A stretch of 64,000 nucleotides of DNA, from positions 62,001 through 126,000 of the forward strand of contig JAIXUS010000018.1 in NCBI GenBank assembly GCA_027483445.1, written 5' to 3'. The notes beneath the pieces were generated by a model that was given only the letters and a program-made list of their open reading frames with translations, ran no database searches and had not been told where the DNA came from. Of this stretch, positions 51,051-60,134 are shown piece after piece (position 1 is the first letter of the stretch; each line of letters starts with the position of its first letter). Origin of the DNA: Bacteroidota bacterium (GTDB lineage: Bacteria > Bacteroidota > Bacteroidia > M30B66). The position numbers and the translations under genes were made by a program.

Positions 51051-52316
51051 TCAGTAGTGACACTTTGAACATTCGAGCCCACCCAGTGAACCGATTGTAA
51101 ACTTGTCCCCTTTTTTATACTTCGGATCATTAACGAATTGCTTGTGAAGCTCTTCGTAATACTTGTTGTCCTTGTCGACTTCCGTCTTTCGGTGACAGTC
51201 GATACACCAACCCATTGTAAGTGGTGAGTGCTGCTGCACAACTTCCATTGAATCAATCGGGCCATGGCACGAGGTACACTCGATTTTACCTACTGCTACG
51301 TGTTGACTGTGGTTGAAGTAAGCATGGTCAGGCAGCGAGTGAACACGAATCCATTGAATAGGCTTTTGGTTTGGACCATAGGTTCGTGTTTCCGGATTGT
51401 AATCAAGCGCAGCGTAAATCTTGCCTATTTCCTCTTTTCCGTATTGTGGCCCTTCCTGAATGTACATGTGACAGTTCATACACACATTGGCCGATGGGAT
51501 ATTGGCATGTTTCGACTTTTCAACACCACTGTGGCAATAAACACAAGCAATTTGATTGTCGCCTGCGTGAAGTTTGTGTGAGAATTTAATTGGTTGCTCT
51601 GGAGCATACCCTTGATAAACCCCAATTCCCATAAGGCCATCCCATCCTTGTTTGAGAACCCAGATAACCAAAAAAAGACTAATTACTGCAACGATTTTCT
51701 TGTTGTTGGATGCCCAAATTCTGAACTTCTCGGTTGGTGTTCTTATGGGTTCTGGTTCAGTTATGATTCCCTTCTTCTCGTTTACCAATGATTCTAAAGA
51801 GCTCTTCACAGAGTTCAATACATTAATCAGTACGAGAAGGACAAAACCTACAATAATTAAAATGTAGAGATAAGAATCAGATGAAGTCTCAGTTGCCCCA
51901 GCCCCAGCGCCTGCCCCATCAGCCTTAGCAGCACCATCGCCAGCCGCGGAAGCAGGAGCATCTCCGCCCTTGTCTGTCCAATCAATAAGGGCAATGATTT
52001 CTGCATCGCTTAGGTTTTGAGCTGGCATCACGGAGCGCCCATACTCCTCAAACAATTTGTTGGCGTAGGCATCCCCCGTTTTGAGGAATTCCGTTGAATT
52101 TTTGATCCAGGCAATCAGTTTGGCTTCATCAGGCCAACGGCTTCTGATGCCTTTTAAGCCAGGACCAATTAATTTTTGGTCGGTTGGCTTATGGCAAGAT
52201 GCGCAGTTAGCCTTAAATAGTTTAGCGGCATCCTGAGCCTGCAGTGTGTTCGCTTGGAAAATAACAGCCAGAAAAACGGCTACTCCCAACAAAATTTTTG
52301 CGCTGATTCTTTGCAT
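51051..52316 (-). CDS. actA: Alternative complex III subunit ActA, fused mono-heme plus penta-heme cytochrome c
   Basis: 421 residues with six CxxCH sites. After a signal peptide (about 1-28) comes a class I cytochrome c domain (C38-AS-C41-H42, likely axial Met97), an Ala/Gly-rich linker (about 120-145), two helices (about 149-170 and 207-222), then five more hemes at C258, C279, C347, C371 and C416, each followed by His. ActA is described as a penta-heme protein; the N-terminal mono-heme domain is additional. First gene of the operon; its promoter is about 45 bases upstream. Confidence 0.95.
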   Translation of the reverse strand: MQRISAKILLGVAVFLAVIFQANTLQAQDAAKLFKANCASCHKPTDQKLIGPGLKGIRSRWPDEAKLIAWIKNSTEFLKTGDAYANKLFEEYGRSVMPAQNLSDAEIIALIDWTDKGGDAPASAAGDGAAKADGAGAGAGATETSSDSYLYILIIVGFVLLVLINVLNSVKSSLESLVNEKKGIITEPEPIRTPTEKFRIWASNNKKIVAVISLFLVIWVLKQGWDGLMGIGVYQGYAPEQPIKFSHKLHAGDNQIACVYCHSGVEKSKHANIPSANVCMNCHMYIQEGPQYGKEEIGKIYAALDYNPETRTYGPNQKPIQWIRVHSLPDHAYFNHSQHVAVGKIECTSCHGPIDSMEVVQQHSPLTMGWCIDCHRKTEVDKDNKYYEELHKQFVNDPKYKKGDKFTIGSLGGLECSKCHY

Positions 52317-52360
52317 AGGAACTACAGGTTTAACAAACCTATTTCACTTTTTACGGCTGC

Positions 52361-52391
52361 AAATTTAACGGTTCGCGCTTTCCTTGTTAAC
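52361..52391 (-). promoter_or_regulatory. Promoter of the act-cta operon
   Basis: TAAATTTG (52368-52361, minus strand) is a full -7 match; TTA lies 20 bases upstream (52391-52389), close to the TTG -33 box. Predicted leader of about 38 bases before actA. Confidence 0.5.
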
Positions 52392-52547
52392 GTTTTTTTG
52401 GTGTTTTGCCAATTTGGAACGATTCTAAATAAATTGCATTGTATACAAAATCAGGTAGTTGCGATTTTTCCTCCATGGTGGTGCGGCTTTCTATCTTTGG
52501 AATTGTCTGATTCTCATGACTATTAAATAATCTTAATCTGAGACTGT

Positions 52548-52579
52548 TTTGTTAAAACTCAAGCCAGAAACTACATTTG
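52548..52579 (+). promoter_or_regulatory. Promoter of the SPOR-domain gene
   Basis: TTTG (52548-52551), 20-base spacer, TACATTTG (52572-52579): both boxes match the consensus. The -7 box ends six bases before the ATG at 52586, so the transcript would have almost no leader. It also rules out the TTG at 52577 as start. Confidence 0.65.
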
Positions 52580-52585
52580 CATCTT

Positions 52586-53017
52586 ATGAGCAAGCAAATT
52601 TGTTTCTTTCTTTTTTCATTTAACGCATTGTTAATGAATGCAAAAGCCCAGAATTCCGATTCAACAAGCATTCAAGGTGGATTTCTTGTGCTCAATTATG
52701 CTCCAGGTATTGAACTACTTATTGAGCGATACAAGAAAGTTAACTATAGCGCAATAGGGCCGGAAGGTTACAGGGTACAAATTTTTACTGCTGCCGGAAA
52801 CGAGGCTAAAGAGAAGGCTTCAGTAGCCTTATCTGAATTCCAACTTAGCTTTCCAGAAATTGCCGCGTATTTGACTTATCAGCAGCCTAACTTCAAGGTG
52901 CGTTGTGGTAATTACAGATATAAATCAGAAGCCCGGAAATTGCTAAAGCGAATTGCTTACCAATATCCGGGCGCCTTCATAGTAAAAGACTTCCTTAAGG
53001 TTGAGGAAATGCCTTAG
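52586..53017 (+). CDS. Exported SPOR-domain protein
   Basis: 143 residues with a signal peptide (about 1-22, ending MNAKAQ) and one C-terminal SPOR-type domain ([20 protein letters not shown] ... [20 protein letters not shown]). SPOR domains bind septal peptidoglycan stripped of stem peptides, so a cell-division or cell-wall location is likely. No enzymatic domain. It is a lone gene; its stop overlaps the convergent infB end by 4 bases. Confidence 0.8.
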   Translation: MSKQICFFLFSFNALLMNAKAQNSDSTSIQGGFLVLNYAPGIELLIERYKKVNYSAIGPEGYRVQIFTAAGNEAKEKASVALSEFQLSFPEIAAYLTYQQPNFKVRCGNYRYKSEARKLLKRIAYQYPGAFIVKDFLKVEEMP

Positions 53018-55929
53018 AGCTTCCGTTTAATTTCAACTTGCTCATAGCCTTCAATGATGTCTCCAACTTTGATATCGTTGAACCCATCGATGTTGAGCCC
53101 GCATTCATATCCTGTGCTCACTTCCTTCACATCATCCTTGAAGCGCTTTAGTGATCCAAGGCCACCAGAGTACACCACGATGCCATCTCTTATTAGGCGA
53201 ATTTTTGTGTTCCTGTTTATCTTTCCATCAAGAACGTAACAGCCTGCAATTGTGCCAATTCTAGAGATCTTGAAAGTCTCTCTAACCTCTACGTTGCAAA
53301 CAATTTTCTCCTCGTATTCAGGTGCAAGCATGCCCTCCATCGCGGCTTTAACTTCTTCAATCGCATTGTAAATGATTGAATAAAAACGCATATCGATTTG
53401 CTCACTTTCAGCAAGTTTTCTGGCACTGGAGGATGGACGAACCTGGAATCCGACGATAATCGCATTAGAAGCTGATGCCAGAAGTACGTCACTTTCAGTT
53501 ACCTGACCAACAGATTTGTGAATGATGTTTACTTGAATCTTTTCGGTTGAAAGCTTTAGCAATGAATCTGATAGCGCCTCAACCGAACCATCCACGTCAC
53601 CCTTGACAATTATGTTCAATTCTTTGAAGTCGCCAATAGCAATCCTGCGGCCTATTTCATCTAATGTGATATGCTTGTGCGTACGGATGCCTTGTTCACG
53701 TTGAAGTTGCTGCCGTTTATTGGCAATTTCCCGGGCCTCACGCTCATCAGACATGACGTTGAACTTATCACCTGAGGCCGGCGCTCCACTTAAGCCAAGC
53801 ATTTGTGCAGAGATCGAAGGACCGGCTTCTTTTACCGGTTGACCTCTTTCATTGAACAATGCTTTTACCCGACCGCTATACACTCCGGCCAACACAACAT
53901 CACCAATTCTTAGAGTACCAGAAGTAACAAGAACTGTACTTACGTAACCTCTTCCTTTGTCCAACTCCGATTCAATGATTGTTCCCGCAGCCCTCTTGTT
54001 TGGATTTGCTTTTAAATCAAGCAACTCGGCTTCTAGAAGAACTTTCTCTAAAAGTAGATCAACGTTCTTACCCTGTTTCGCAGCTACCTCCTGTACTTGA
54101 TATTTACCGCCCCAGTCTTCTACAAGAATATTCATCGCTGCAAGTTGTTCCCTGATTTTATCAGGATTAGCGCCTGGTTTGTCAATCTTGTTGATGGCAA
54201 ACACGATGGGAACCTGAGCTGCCTGAGCATGATTGATGGCTTCTACGGTTTGAGGCATTACACTGTCGTCGGCTGCAATCACAATAATCGCGACATCGGT
54301 TACCTGCGCACCTCGTGCACGCATCGCGGTAAATGCCTCGTGACCGGGAGTATCGAGGAAAGTGATTTTTTTACCATTTTCCATTTTTACGTTGTATGCC
54401 CCGATGTGCTGTGTAATTCCACCAGCTTCTCCAGCGATGACATTCGATTTACGTATGTAGTCAAGCAACGAGGTTTTACCATGGTCAACGTGCCCCATCA
54501 CCGTAACAATTGGTGGACGAGGTTGCAATTCGTCATCCGTATCCTCATCCTCACGAATGGCCTCCTGAACTTCAACGCTAACAAACTCGACTTTATATCC
54601 AAATTCACTAGCCACAATGGTTAATGTCTCAGCATCCAAACGTTGGTTAATCGAGACAAACAATCCCAATGTCATGCATGTGGCGATAATGCTATTCACC
54701 GGCACGTTCATCATCTTAGCCAACTCATTCGCAGTAACGAACTCGGTTACCTTAATAACCATGTTCTGATTCTCCAGCTCGGCCTCTTCTTGTGCCGCTC
54801 GATAATCTTCTCGTTTCTGCTTTCTATGTTTGGCTGATTTTGATTTTTGCTTGCTTTGGCCGCTTAAGCGAGCTAGAGTTTCTTTGATTTGTTTTTGTAC
54901 CTCCTCTTCAGTAAGTTGGACTTTAGGGGCTGGAGCCGGACGATTGCCTGGTTTTCCATGGGACGGACCGCGCTGATTGTGGCCCTGCTGGTTGCCTCCT
55001 TGCTGATTTCCTCCTTGTTGCTGACCACTTCCACCTACTGGTCCTTCAATTCGCTTTCTTTTCTTCTTAGCAGCCTGGTTAGCAGACTGTTGTGTATTGT
55101 TTGACGAAGCAATGGGTTTTTTATCAGGAAGTTGTATGGTCCCTAGAATTTTAGGTCCTGTGAGCGCACTTCGTGGAGCTCTGTAAAGGGCGTCTTCGGC
55201 CGCTTCCTCAGTTTTTGCTTCTGCAGGCTCTTCTGGTGCAATAGGCTTGGGAGCTTCCGAAACAATTGGTGCATCAACGATATCTTTCGGAGTGTCACCT
55301 TCGGGAAGTTTAGGCTCTTCAACGGTTGCGGGAGGCTCTTCTTTTTGTTTCTCTTCCTTGGGAGCTTCCTTTTTCTTCCCCTTGTTGCCTTTTAGGGCAT
55401 CTAAATCGATCGTGCCTAAAACCTTTGGCCCTTTGACTTCGGGGCTTGTGCCAATTTCCACATCTGTTTTTATTTCAACTTCAGTTACTTCAGGTTTTAC
55501 CTCAACAACCGGCGGTAAATTAACAGGTTCTTCGATGGGCGCTGGCGCAGGGGGAGTTTCAGGCTCGGGCGCTTTAACTACTGGAATTTCTTGCTTAGGC
55601 CGCTCAACAACCGGATTCAGATTTTTTACCAGTACTTCTTCAGGCTCATGCTCAACCTCTCCAGCCTTAGTTTGCGAAGGCTGCGTTTCGTCCAATGTAA
55701 CAGTCTCCCGCTTTATCCGTGACTGAATGATTTTTTTGGACTCCTCCTTTACATCTTTCTCTTTACCGTATTCTTTCATCAACAATGAATACATGTCATC
55801 GGTGATCTTTGAGTTACGGTTAATATCGCTGAATCCCTTTGCAGAAAGGAAATCCATGACAGTTTGCACACCGACGTTGAGCTCGGTGGCAACCTTCATA
55901 AGGCGTTTTACTGGTGATGTTTCTGACAT
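53014..55929 (-). CDS. infB: Translation initiation factor IF-2
   Basis: GTPase that places initiator tRNA on the ribosome. 971 residues. The N-terminus ([22 protein letters not shown] region) is the IF2N domain. A long, low-complexity stretch (about 80-340) of Glu, Pro, Lys, then Gly/Gln, follows. The G domain has [34 protein letters not shown] and [12 protein letters not shown]; domains 2-4 are complete to [12 protein letters not shown]. Last gene in rimP-nusA-infB. Confidence 0.97.
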   Translation of the reverse strand: MSETSPVKRLMKVATELNVGVQTVMDFLSAKGFSDINRNSKITDDMYSLLMKEYGKEKDVKEESKKIIQSRIKRETVTLDETQPSQTKAGEVEHEPEEVLVKNLNPVVERPKQEIPVVKAPEPETPPAPAPIEEPVNLPPVVEVKPEVTEVEIKTDVEIGTSPEVKGPKVLGTIDLDALKGNKGKKKEAPKEEKQKEEPPATVEEPKLPEGDTPKDIVDAPIVSEAPKPIAPEEPAEAKTEEAAEDALYRAPRSALTGPKILGTIQLPDKKPIASSNNTQQSANQAAKKKRKRIEGPVGGSGQQQGGNQQGGNQQGHNQRGPSHGKPGNRPAPAPKVQLTEEEVQKQIKETLARLSGQSKQKSKSAKHRKQKREDYRAAQEEAELENQNMVIKVTEFVTANELAKMMNVPVNSIIATCMTLGLFVSINQRLDAETLTIVASEFGYKVEFVSVEVQEAIREDEDTDDELQPRPPIVTVMGHVDHGKTSLLDYIRKSNVIAGEAGGITQHIGAYNVKMENGKKITFLDTPGHEAFTAMRARGAQVTDVAIIVIAADDSVMPQTVEAINHAQAAQVPIVFAINKIDKPGANPDKIREQLAAMNILVEDWGGKYQVQEVAAKQGKNVDLLLEKVLLEAELLDLKANPNKRAAGTIIESELDKGRGYVSTVLVTSGTLRIGDVVLAGVYSGRVKALFNERGQPVKEAGPSISAQMLGLSGAPASGDKFNVMSDEREAREIANKRQQLQREQGIRTHKHITLDEIGRRIAIGDFKELNIIVKGDVDGSVEALSDSLLKLSTEKIQVNIIHKSVGQVTESDVLLASASNAIIVGFQVRPSSSARKLAESEQIDMRFYSIIYNAIEEVKAAMEGMLAPEYEEKIVCNVEVRETFKISRIGTIAGCYVLDGKINRNTKIRLIRDGIVVYSGGLGSLKRFKDDVKEVSTGYECGLNIDGFNDIKVGDIIEGYEQVEIKRKL

Positions 55930-55965
55930 CCGTTGTTTTTAGGGTTATTCAAATGGGTTCCATGC

Positions 55966-57201
55966 TTATTCAAATTCAGCACGGAGAATCTTCATTACTT
56001 CTTTGATGGTTTCTTCTTCCAAGTCGGTGCGCTTCACAAGGTCATCAACAGGCAATTCCAACACACTTTTCGCAGTATCACAGCCAATGCTCTTCAACTC
56101 ATCAATAATCCATCCTTCGATTTCATCTGCAAATTCATCCAGATCAACATCTTCCATGTCCACTTCCGAATCACGGTAAACATCAATCTCATAACCGGTT
56201 AGCCGGCTTGCAAGCTTAATGTTCAAGCCTCCTTTTCCAATAGCTAATGAAACTTGGTCGGGCTTTAGATAAACCTCTGCTCTTTTTGCAGCCTCGTCCA
56301 ATTTGATCGTGGTGATTTTCGCTGGACTAAGTGCTCTCGTTATATATAGGTTATTGTTGGTGGTAAAGTTGATGACATCAATGTTTTCATTGCGAAGCTC
56401 TCGCCCTATTGCATGAATACGACTCCCTTTTACCCCAACGCATGCACCTACCGGCTCAATCCTGTAATCATAGCTCTCCACTGCTACCTTGGCGCGGACA
56501 CCTGGCTCACGTACAATTTTCTTGATGGTAATCAAACCGTCAAAGATTTCAGGCACTTCTTGTTCGAAAAGCTTCTCTAGGAAAACCGGTGAGGTTCTAG
56601 ACAAGATGATTTGTGGGTTAGAATTTTTCATTTCAACCCGCAAAACCACGGCGCGAACAGTTTCCCCTTTTTTATAAAAGTCAGACGGAATCTGCTCTGA
56701 TTTTGGGATGATCAGCTCATTGCCGTCTTCATCTAAAATCAACACTTCCTTTTTCCAAACCTGGTAGATTTCTCCACCTACTATTTCTCCAATCCGGGTT
56801 TTGTATTTCTGATAGATGGAATCTTTCTCAAGGTCAGAGATACGACTTACAAGATTCTGCCTAAAAGCCAAAACCGCTCGACGCCCGAAATCATTTAAGT
56901 GCACTTCTTCTGAAAAATCTTCACCCACTTCAAAGTCTGGCTGAACCTTTATCGCCGCCGAATATTCAATCTCTTTGTTAGGGTCTTCAACTGAACCATC
57001 TTCAACAATAATACGATTCCTCCAGACTTCGAGGTCACCTTTATCAATGTTAATGATGATATCAAAGTTCTCGTCCGAACCGTACTTCTTTATAATCATG
57101 CTGCGAAAAACATCCTCGAGAATTCCCATCATGGTAGCTCTGTCGATGTTCTTGAATTCCTTGAACTCAGCAAATGATTCTATAAGAGCGGCATGTTCCA
57201 T
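55966..57201 (-). CDS. nusA: Transcription termination/antitermination protein NusA
   Basis: RNA-polymerase-binding factor that promotes pausing and termination. 411 residues: N-terminal polymerase-binding domain, S1 domain (RIGEIVGGEIYQVWKKEVLI), two KH domains (VGACVGVKGSRIHAIGRELR; VSLAIGKGGLNIKLASRLTG) and a short acidic tail (VELPVDDLVKRTDLEEETIK-like); the second acidic repeat of E. coli NusA is absent, as usual outside Proteobacteria. It lies between rimP and infB, gaps 20 and 36 bases. Confidence 0.96.
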   Translation of the reverse strand: MEHAALIESFAEFKEFKNIDRATMMGILEDVFRSMIIKKYGSDENFDIIINIDKGDLEVWRNRIIVEDGSVEDPNKEIEYSAAIKVQPDFEVGEDFSEEVHLNDFGRRAVLAFRQNLVSRISDLEKDSIYQKYKTRIGEIVGGEIYQVWKKEVLILDEDGNELIIPKSEQIPSDFYKKGETVRAVVLRVEMKNSNPQIILSRTSPVFLEKLFEQEVPEIFDGLITIKKIVREPGVRAKVAVESYDYRIEPVGACVGVKGSRIHAIGRELRNENIDVINFTTNNNLYITRALSPAKITTIKLDEAAKRAEVYLKPDQVSLAIGKGGLNIKLASRLTGYEIDVYRDSEVDMEDVDLDEFADEIEGWIIDELKSIGCDTAKSVLELPVDDLVKRTDLEEETIKEVMKILRAEFE

Positions 57202-57221
57202 ATGTGCTGCTTGCTGTGGGG

Positions 57222-57683
57222 TTAAATTTTTATGATCAATCGGGTTTCCAGTAACTCATCCAATGCATACACTGGCGAAATACCAAGCTCCGGGTTTGGG
57301 TTTTTTTTCGTTTTCTTGGGTATATCAGGTTGAATGTGAACCGATTTCTCATCGGCCGACACTAAAATGCCGGTAACTTTCCTACCGTCTTTCATTTTCA
57401 ATTCAACGGCCTGGCCTGCATATTTGACATATTGTCGAATGTGCTTGAATGGCTGATCAATTCCCGGAGATGAGACTTCCAGCTCAAAATCTTCCTTTTC
57501 ACGATCGAGCGAGTGTTCAATGTGCCTGCTTAGTGCAATGCAATCCTGAATAGACACATGCTGATCGTTTTCAATAAATACAGATATGCGATTGGTCGAA
57601 CTTACCTTAACATCAATAAGGTAGTTCTGAGTTCCTTTGAGAAAGGCCTCTGCCAATTGTACTATTTGATTTCTTTGAATCAT
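57222..57683 (-). CDS. rimP: Ribosome maturation factor RimP
   Basis: Helps 30S subunit assembly. 153 residues; conserved DCIALSRHIEHSLDREKEDF, FELEVSSPGIDQPFKHIRQY and the SH3-like C-terminal part GQAVELKMKDGRKVTGILVS are seen. First gene of the operon; a hairpin with a U run lies 14 bases before its start. Confidence 0.93.
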   Translation of the reverse strand: MIQRNQIVQLAEAFLKGTQNYLIDVKVSSTNRISVFIENDQHVSIQDCIALSRHIEHSLDREKEDFELEVSSPGIDQPFKHIRQYVKYAGQAVELKMKDGRKVTGILVSADEKSVHIQPDIPKKTKKNPNPELGISPVYALDELLETRLIIKI

Positions 57684-57697
57684 CAGCGTTTGTCAAT

Positions 57698-57730
57698 AAA
57701 AAAAGGAGACACGGTCCCCTTCCTTTTTTT
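57698..57730 (-). promoter_or_regulatory. Hairpin with U run in the rimP leader (possible attenuator)
   Basis: Read on the minus strand, AAAAAAAGGA (57730-57721) pairs with TCCTTTTTTT (57707-57698) around a 13-base loop that can form a further GAC/GTC stem. The seven-base T run ends 14 bases before the rimP ATG, so this could be a leader terminator. A role is unproven and the stem is AT-rich. Confidence 0.4.
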
Positions 57731-57856
57731 CTTTAGCCGCCGCAAAACTACACAAAGTTCTTGAATCCACAAAGCGTCAATGCACACACTTTTTAATTGT
57801 AGGTGGAAGAATTCAGTTATGGAATCAATCCCGATAAACCCGAAAATTTGTTCGTC

Positions 57857-57886
57857 TTTGTTTGAAAACAAGTTTCTGTATATTTG
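57857..57886 (+). promoter_or_regulatory. Promoter of the exbB-exbD-exbD-tonB cluster
   Basis: TTTG (57857-57860), 18-base spacer, TATATTTG (57879-57886). Both boxes match. The leader to the ATG at 57951 would be about 58 bases. It also places the in-frame ATG at 57780 outside the transcript. Confidence 0.65.
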
Positions 57887-57950
57887 CCCGCATTCAAAAT
57901 TTTTGCACCATTCAATTAACAACCCAATCCCTTCACCAATCTTACCAGCA

Positions 57951-58766
57951 ATGAGTAACAATCAGAAAACCGGAGACAATCCGATCGGCGCCTTCTTCGC
58001 ATCTGCAGTAATTTTACTTTCCATTGTAGCGTGTTCGCTCGTCTATATGTTTGTGATGGGAGATCCCTCACACTTCGAAGGTGGCGACCCCGTTAATGGT
58101 CACCCCAAACCTGGTGATGTGCTGGGTATCGTTTACAAAGGTGGTTTTATTGTACCTATATTGATGTCAATCGTTGTAATCATCATCGCTTTCTCCATTG
58201 AACGCTTCATTACAATTACTAAGGCCAAAGGTCGCGGACGCCTGAACGTATTTATCCGTAACCTACAAAACATGATTGGCAACAATCAAATTGAAGCTGC
58301 TGTATCAGAGTGCGACAAGCAAAAAGGCTCATTGGCAAACGTAATGAAAGCCGGTTTGCAGCGTTACCGCATTCTTCAGAGCGATACCACCATGGATAAA
58401 GATCAAAAAGTGGCGGCAATGCAAAAAGAACTCGAAGAAGCTACATCATTAGAGTTGCCTATGCTCTCCAAGAATCTAGTAATCATCTCTACCTGTGCAT
58501 CAATTGCTACTCTCGTAGGTCTGATCGGAACAGTATTGGGAATGATTAAGGCCTTCTCGGCCCTTGCACAGGCAGGTGCCCCGGATGCAGTTGCTCTTGC
58601 AAACGGTATTTCTGAAGCACTCATCAACACTGCCCTTGGAATTACCGGTTCTACCGTGGCAATCATCATGTACAATTATTTCACCACACAAATTGATAAC
58701 CTGACCTACAAAATCGATGAATCAGGTTTTTCTCTTGTACAAAGCTTTACCGCCTCAACCAAGTAA
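57951..58766 (+). CDS. exbB: ExbB/TolQ/MotA-type proton channel protein
   Basis: Inner-membrane channel subunit that uses proton motive force to energise TonB. About 271 residues from the ATG at 57951 (MSNNQKTGDNPIGAFFASAV); the longer frame upstream lies before the promoter. Helix 1 (about 15-37) is followed by a Gly-rich periplasmic loop (GDPSHFEGGDPVNGHPKPGD), and the family core ERFITITKAKGRG ... STCASIATLVGLIGTVLGMI ... LINTALGITGSTVAIIMYNY is complete. Followed by exbD after 20 bases. Confidence 0.93.
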   Translation: MSNNQKTGDNPIGAFFASAVILLSIVACSLVYMFVMGDPSHFEGGDPVNGHPKPGDVLGIVYKGGFIVPILMSIVVIIIAFSIERFITITKAKGRGRLNVFIRNLQNMIGNNQIEAAVSECDKQKGSLANVMKAGLQRYRILQSDTTMDKDQKVAAMQKELEEATSLELPMLSKNLVIISTCASIATLVGLIGTVLGMIKAFSALAQAGAPDAVALANGISEALINTALGITGSTVAIIMYNYFTTQIDNLTYKIDESGFSLVQSFTASTK

Positions 58767-58786
58767 TCTCTCCAGCACTTTAGGCT

Positions 58787-59410
58787 ATGCCGAAAATAAA
58801 AATGCCCAAAAACAGTCCGTCCATCGACATGACGCCGATGGTGGATCTGGCGTTTCTGCTGGTGACGTTCTTCATGTTGATTTCTCAGTTCCGCGCTGAG
58901 GAGGCCGCGGTTATCGATATTCCTTCCTCAGTGTCTGACCTGAAAATTCCAGAAAAAGAACTGCTCATGATTCTTGTCGACAAGCAAGATCGTGTGTTCT
59001 TTAACCTCACCGGTCAGGTTGAGCGCGATTCGTTATTGATGCGTATGTCGAAAGAGTACAAAATTACTTTCAACGACAAACAAAGAAAGGAATTCTCTAA
59101 CATGGCTTCCTTCGGAGTTCCCATCAAGCAAATGCCATCTTACCTCGATGCTAACTCTACTGAGCGTAAAAAGCTCGCGGAGAAGTCGACAGGAATCCCT
59201 ATGGACTCGCTCAATTGTGAGTTGTGTAGATGGATTTACCATGCCCGAAGAATCGCGCCGAAATTCCGTGTGGCCATCAAGGGCGATCAGGTAACCAGCT
59301 ATCCAGTTGTGAGAAAGGTGATGGATTACCTTCAGGATGACAACATCGGTAAGGTGAACAAATTCAACCTCATCACAAACATGGAAACCGGTCCGGCTCC
59401 AACAGAATAA
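58787..59410 (+). CDS. exbD: ExbD-type biopolymer transport protein, first copy
   Basis: Partner of ExbB carrying the proton-conducting Asp. 207 residues, against about 140 in E. coli. One helix (about 17-37) begins IDMTPMVDLAFLL with Asp20. The periplasmic part has an extended region (about 110-160) with a Cys pair in LNCELCRW, absent from short ExbD. The C-terminal ExbD fold (RVAIKGDQVTSYPVVRKVMD) follows. Confidence 0.92.
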   Translation: MPKIKMPKNSPSIDMTPMVDLAFLLVTFFMLISQFRAEEAAVIDIPSSVSDLKIPEKELLMILVDKQDRVFFNLTGQVERDSLLMRMSKEYKITFNDKQRKEFSNMASFGVPIKQMPSYLDANSTERKKLAEKSTGIPMDSLNCELCRWIYHARRIAPKFRVAIKGDQVTSYPVVRKVMDYLQDDNIGKVNKFNLITNMETGPAPTE

Positions 59411-59460
59411 AATTTTTGAACCTTATTCATCGTTAACCATAACGAGCAAAAAATCAAACC

Positions 59461-60123
59461 ATGGCACAACTCAATACAGACGACGGCGGTGGTGGGAAAA
59501 AGAAACACGGAAAGAAAAGAGCGAAAAAAACGTCTACCCATATCGACATGACACCAATGGTGGATTTGGGCTTTCTTCTTCTGACTTTCTTCATCCTGAC
59601 CACTACGTTCAATAAGCCGCAAGCCATGCAGCTTACAATGCCAAAAAAGCTCGACGATCCAACTGTCAAGCCCAATACGGTTGCTGCAGATCATACCCTA
59701 AACGTATTGCTAACCAAAGACAATACGGTGTACTACTATTTCGGAATGGCCGACCCGACTAAAGGTGCCCTTCCTGCGCTTAACAAAGTAACCTTTGGCC
59801 CCGATGGTCTCCGTAAAGTGCTCATTGACGAAAACAACAAACGCCACAGAGCCTACGATGAAATCGAAAAGCTGAAGAAAGAAGTGGCTGAAGGAAAGCT
59901 TCCAAAAGACTCTTTAGGAAAAAAGAAAATCGATTTCTTTACCGAGAAAAGCCGCAAGACTTCCGTACTTACTGTCTTACTCAAACCAGATAAGGACGCC
60001 AAATACAAGAATATTGTTGATGCCCTCGATGAAATGGCCATTTGCAATATTGGTATTTATGCTTTGCTTGAGTCTAACGAGGTTGAAAACCAGATGATTG
60101 CCAACGCTTCAACCTACAATTAA
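59461..60123 (+). CDS. exbD: ExbD-type biopolymer transport protein, second copy
   Basis: 220 residues. A basic, Gly-rich N-terminus (GGGKKKHGKKRAKK) precedes the helix with HIDMTPMVDLGFLLLTFF (Asp35). A charged, Lys-rich insertion (about 120-170) lies in the periplasmic domain; the end (VDALDEMAICNIGIYALLES) resembles the ExbD C-terminus. It differs enough from the first copy to form a heteromeric ExbD pair. tonB follows 11 bases later. Confidence 0.9.
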   Translation: MAQLNTDDGGGGKKKHGKKRAKKTSTHIDMTPMVDLGFLLLTFFILTTTFNKPQAMQLTMPKKLDDPTVKPNTVAADHTLNVLLTKDNTVYYYFGMADPTKGALPALNKVTFGPDGLRKVLIDENNKRHRAYDEIEKLKKEVAEGKLPKDSLGKKKIDFFTEKSRKTSVLTVLLKPDKDAKYKNIVDALDEMAICNIGIYALLESNEVENQMIANASTYN

Positions 60124-60134
60124 ATCGTATCGTT

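Noticed and set aside
54097-54624. 175-residue plus-strand open frame within infB
   Set aside because: Antisense to the highly conserved G domain; no signal, motif or ribosome site.
55247-55726. 159-residue Ser/Thr/Gly-rich open frame on the plus strand
   Set aside because: Antisense to the Glu/Pro/Lys-rich stretch of infB, whose composition leaves the other strand free of stops.
57683-57961. 92-residue minus-strand open frame upstream of rimP
   Set aside because: It covers the exbB promoter and the rimP leader hairpin and shows no family features.
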